64,000 bases of DNA, taken from assembly GCA_024449915.1 (NCBI GenBank), contig JAMZAV010000776.1, positions 186,001-250,000 of the forward strand, read 5' to 3'. Each line of letters begins with the position of its first letter. Positions within the stretch are counted from its first letter, which is position 1. A program made the translations under genes and the position numbers. Below the pieces are notes generated by a model that worked only from the letters and a program-made list of their open reading frames with translations, searched no databases and was not told the DNA's origin. The DNA is from Sweltsa coloradensis (taxonomy: Eukaryota > Arthropoda > Insecta > Plecoptera > Chloroperlidae). Below, piece by piece: positions 55,301 through 61,300 of this stretch.

Positions 55301-58300
55301 CGAAAATGGCGACAATGTTTGACAAGTTTTTGTTTTTCGGGGCTAGTTTCACAGTAGGGTCTACACAAATTAACCAAGAGGTGCTTATCCATACGCCTTG
55401 TAAATCCATGGTCACACTACTCTTTATCTTGTCCAACTTAAGTGATATGTTCCTAGGAATGGGTTCTTTTTTAAAAATTCCACCCAACTGCACTGGGATT
55501 CTATATGTAAATGTTGCTATGGATATATCAATCGTTATCTCAGAAAATAGCATGCCTAACTGCTTGATAGAGATTGATATGTCCACAGCGACATTCACGC
55601 TATCCTTTCAGGGCTGCTGAGATATGCAAAAAAAATTATTTTCTTTGTTTCGATTTCAAGAGTAGCCTATCCCTTGACCTTAATGCTACGAAGTACAAAG
55701 TGCAAACTCTACGGCGCACTACTTACTAGGGATGACATCGGGTACTCGGGTACCCGACTCCTACCCGACTCCTGCTGGACTCCATTTTCAAGGAGTCAAG
55801 TAAAAAAAAAAAAAATTTTTTTTTTCTTTTAATGATACATTGAATGAGATTGCACTTGTTGTCTCGTTAGTCGTTATCTTTTCTCAAAACGTAAACATAA
55901 CAAATCAGCGAGAGTCTTAGCCGGGCCACGAGACAAGCAAGCTAGTGATACGTAGTGGGTGGAGGGTGGGGGGGGGAATGGCCGGACTGCGTTGTGCAAC
56001 CCCACTGAAAATCAGTTATATAACTGAGTGGGTAGACTCATACAATTTATTTATTATTTATTAAACTAGAGTAGTGGGCTAAAAATAACTTTTGCATTAA
56101 AAAATAATTTTTTTTTTTTTTTTTTTTTCAATTGCGGATCGGGGAGCGACTCCTACCCGGTTCCCAAGGCTCCGGAGTCGACTCCAATATTTACTACCCG
56201 ATGCCATCACTACTACTTACCATATCTGCGAGTGCCGTGTCAAAGGTCGTGTCGGCTGCGAGGGGCGCCCAAAGTTTAACGTCGTAGTCGATGCCAGACG
56301 TGGCGAGTATCGGAAGCGTGGGGTGAGGTTGGAGACAGTTGACTACGTGGTCGTCCCCTTCGAAGAGTTGAACCAGCTGACCGGACGAGCGTTCCCACAC
56401 GAACACGTGGCCGCAGTCCGAGCCTGACATGACGTACTCCGTGCCCCAAAAACAAGCCTCCTTTATCATCGTCCTAGAAGAAAACAATGATGTCCGATGG
56501 TTGAGATCTCCATGGCACACCAAGGCATGGTCTCACCAAACTACTTATTTGAAAACTTTATCTCTAATTGTGGAAAAGGCCTATTGGCTATTGCTAGTTA
56601 AATTGGAGAAGGGTTGACAGGTTGAGAAAGCACAGAGAACATAGAGCCCAGCCTGAAGGGCTGGGGGCGACAAAACTGTTTTCCTGCTGATGACAACAGC
56701 CCCTGCAGCTAATGTAAAGTTGTTTGTTACCTTAATCCACGACGTGTTTCATCTTTCTGGGACTCATCAGGCAGATGGAGGCCACTAAAAATCAGCTAAC
56801 TACAGTACATGCAAAGAAAACTCACAACACATAACCAAACCTGTGGTAGGGCCACGCAAGAAGTAAATTCTGCATGCATGTTGTCATCATCAGCAAGGTT
56901 ACTTCATACACCATTCCTACTGAGCCACACCATCCGCACATCCAGTAAGAGGGCTTCCCTCCCAACTGCACAGTGTTTTGTTGCCCCAAGCCCTTTGTTC
57001 TGTTTGCTTTCCCAACCTGTTGACCCTTTTCCAATGAAAACTATATCTTTGTTTAATTGTCCTGCACTGCCATCTGTGGTGTATGTAGAGCATTGAGGAC
57101 TTGAGGTGCAATTGTGCCCCAGTGCGGAAAACACCATGTTATTCCATACATCCTGCACTATCGACTGTTTCTGGCCTACACTGATACTTCAATTTTAATT
57201 TTAACTTCAGAATTAAGATTAGTAAAACTGGGGTTATTTACTGTAGACCTACGATTATTGATTATTCATCATCATCATCATTATCCATCGCCGTTTCTTG
57301 CTTCTGGCAGGGTCAGCTTGGGTTTCGCTACCAAATTCTTCCACTTCTTTCTATCCTCCCACAATCGTGTCTCTGCTACATGCTCCCAGCTCTCTCAATG
57401 ATGAACAAAAATATCAATATTTCATCTAGATAGTAGATTCCAATACTTGAACAGCTTTTCAACTAGTATCAATGTTTGGACTATACTTATTATTAAATTG
57501 ATAGCTTTTGCAAAATTTTATATATAGCATACTAGACCCTCTTCAATAGACCATTTTCAGAATGAGCTGCGCATGCCCGCTCCGTTGCAAAGCATTATGG
57601 GAGAAAGGTGCATTTACATGCTAAATGCCATATGATTGGGATTGTGGCTGACTGCACTGCCATTGCTGGAAACGCAGTTCTCCACACACCCGAGCATATT
57701 ATGGCATTTAGCATTTAAATGCCCTTTCTCCCATAATGCTTTGCGCGCACGATATAGAGGGCGCTGGTGATTTTGAAAATCGTCTATTAAAACTCTGTTT
57801 AATAAAATTTAAACTAAATTTTTACACTAGAGTTGGGAGGGAGGTCCCCTTACTGGTTGTGCTGACGGTGTGGCTCAGTATGAATGGTGTTTGAAGTAAC
57901 CTTGCTGATGATGACAACATGCATGCAGAATTTGCTTCTTGCGTGGCCCTACCACAGGTTTGGTTATGTGTTGTGAGTTTTGTTTGCATGTAGTTAGCTG
58001 ATTTTTAGTGGCCACCATCTGCCTGCCGAGTCCCAGAAGGACGAAACACGTAATTAATTAAGGTAACAACTTTAAATTAGCTGCAGTTGTCATCAGCAGG
58101 TGAAAAGTTTTGTCCCCCCCAGCCCTTCAGGCTGGGATTTATGTTCTCTTTGCTTTCCCAACCTGTCAACTCTTCTCCAATTTAAACTAAATTAATTGGA
58201 TGAGCGAAGCAAAGACTTCAATTTCACTGAACCCCCAAAAAATTTAGCTCAGGTGTTTTTTTTTGTTTTTTTGTTTGTTTGTTAACTCTCTACCAGGCAA

Positions 58301-61300
58301 ACGGCATATCCGATCTTGATGAAAATTTGACAGGACCTTCGAAATCTCTGAACTTAGAGGTGTATTGTTTTTGGGTACAGTCGAAGAAATATTTCTCATG
58401 AATATCGTACTTTTACGACTTTTTTCGATTTTTTGTGCGATATTTTCGTGCCATTTGGGCCAATTCTGACCAAACGGGTGGGGCTACAACGTTCATATTA
58501 TACATGGACATTAAGGTTATGGTGATGTAGTACCTTTTGAAAGAAAAAGTTGAAAAAGTTAGCCAGAATCCATAGAAATAAAGCTTTTAATATAAGTTTT
58601 TTACAGTAAATAATAACAATTGACAAGAAACAATAGAAACTTGACAACAATCACCTACAATGCGTAGGCAGCAAAGCAAAGCACTTGCAAAAGTAAAGGT
58701 ATCCCACGCAAACTAAAAACTAAAAAAAGCTCATCCATCAACGCGACTAAAAAAAGCGTTTGCGAAGCTTCCTAGTTAATACATTAATTTGTATTTAGAG
58801 TCTACCCACTCAGTCACATAACTGATTCACACACTAACTTGACGGAAGTCCCTATTATAAGCTTAAACTTTAAAGGATAGTTCTGAATACCAATCATAAT
58901 CCTTAATCCAACGTGCGCTACCTGGCGTTCCTGTGGCCAGAGAACACCTGCTTCACCGACGGCTGGAACGAAGAGCGTTCATCTGAGCAAACGTACACGC
59001 GCGATCTGCGCGTTCCTGCGATTGCTTCTTCCATCTCTCTCTCGATCGGGTGAATAGTGCGATTGTTGGGCGCAGCTTCCTCAGTCTCTTCTTCTTCCTC
59101 CTCTGCTTCCTCTTCGGCGCTCTCTGTGTTCTCAGGCGGACCGCCACCTGGAAACAAAATACATTGTTGTACAGGGACTAGGCACTAATAAATAATGGGG
59201 AAACTCAAACGCAGGCTTACAGATATTCTATATAATTAGGAATCAATATTTAAGGATACTTTTGATATGAAAACAAAATACAAATACTGTTTAGAATAAG
59301 CTTACATTTGAGGTCAAACTTTTTTGGCATAGTGGGGAAAATAATTCTCTAGCCTATAGGGCCTATATCTCAGAGGAAATTTAACGTATTTTTGATTATA
59401 TATTTTTTACCAATAAAATAGTTGATGTATTTTTCTTGGTCCAAATCTATTTCTTACATATAAACATTTTAATGAGAGTCTGCACGTAGGCCTAAGGTGT
59501 AATGTGTGTCCCGACCGGGGATCGAACCCAGGACCTTCGGGTATAAATAGCGAGTTAAACCAAGTTTTGTTCACTCTATACTCGAAACGAACTGACCTTG
59601 TAGACGCTGGGCTAGGATCTCCCGGCTCCGCTGGTGTTGAGGCAAGAAGGGAATGTCCGGGGGTCCTCGATTCGTCTCTGTAGCGAGGCGCACGGCAAAC
59701 TCGGCACCCGTCTGCGTCACATCGGACACAGAGAGTAGGACGGCGGGCTCACTGGCGTTTCTGCATGGACAGATCAGTCAGTACATCAGACACAGTAGGC
59801 CTAGAGGACTACGAAACTAGGTTTAAGTTTTATATTAGTTCAATTAAATATTAGTTTAATGAATGTAAAAACAACATTTGTACAAGCCTTTCTTGGTTAG
59901 TTATTTACTACATGTGTATAGGAAGCATTTGGATATCCAGTATAGTACTAAAAGCATTGCAGGTATGTGGTGAAAATAAAATGAAATATATTTGATTTTT
60001 GTTTAGCAGTGACAAATATTACCACTTTGTTAAAATTGGTGTGCCCCCTGGATATTTTTGGCAGCACTCTATAACGTCCGTATTTTCCCGACCGAACCCA
60101 AAAACTTAAAGCAATTAACAACCAGAACCCGGCTTGATCGTAACAAAATCTCTACCCGCTGTCTTAAGCCAGAGTAAAATTACCCATCCATCAATGACAT
60201 TGACCCTATATTTTTATTTATCCTTACTCTGCATTGGGTCAACATTGAAGATAGGCCTCTCCATCTTCTTCCTTCCTGCCACCACCACTCTTCCCTTTAC
60301 ACCACATTCAAGTCTCCCCCTTGCTGTTCCATATCTTTTCTTGTACTTTCCCGTCATCATTGTCGTTATCTTTGGCCATTTATCGATTTTAAAAATTGGC
60401 TACAGTTGGCACTATAGTCTATGGGGTTCAATTACTGAACACAAACATTGGGGAGGCAAACACTTCACGAAGAAAAAACGCAAGAAAAGCTTTAAAAAGT
60501 GAGAGTATGTGCTGTTCTAGTCGTACCTATGTCTCATCGAGTGTAGAGTGTCGATAAGATCTTCGTTGTTTCTCTGCTGCGTGATGTCGCTAGGAGGGAT
60601 CATCACCTGCCGTGGCCTTGGGTACATCACCCGAGGGAACTAGAACATGTACACAAACACAATTACTTTAAAAACGTTTTACATGTAGGCCTATAAGAAG
60701 TAAGAACATTGAAATGGTTTTGTTCACCAGTGGGATCAACTAGTCTGTAAATGTCAACTTCGAACTGCGAATTTCGTTATTTTTTTCTGGCCATAGACCT
60801 ACATTAATTATAAACATCCAATCTCTTCTTTAGGCCTAGTAATTTTTTTTTAACTAAAAAGGAAATTGGAACCATAAAATTAAAAAAATATGACTGACCT
60901 GTTGTGCTTCAGCATCTCCGGAGCTATCGGAGTCCACCTCCACCTCCATCTCGTGCCTACTGTAGTCCGACATTGCATCAGTGTCGTCCTCCGACACAGG
61001 CCTCTCCCTCACTTGTACCGCGATACTTTCCGTCGCAACGTACGGCGGCGAAAGCGGCGAATCGCGTCGGAAGTTTTCGTCTAGCAACGGATCTATGAGC
61101 TGCATCTTCGCCTGTGGATCGCCCATTGTAAACCTGGGCGTATCCGTTTCGTTCGCTTCTCCAGGCGCGGTCGCGTCCGTCGACGAACGAGACGACTCCT
61201 CAGGGGCCGACTCCGGTGAGAAAGAAACACTTCCGTAATCTGTCGACGTTCTGGGATCTTCCGTTTCCACCGTCTGCGTTTCAAACGTAGCGTTCTCTGG

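Noticed and set aside
56809..57158. Overlapping ORFs on both strands
   Set aside because: They read a family C repeat and its flank; no family recognised and no splice support.
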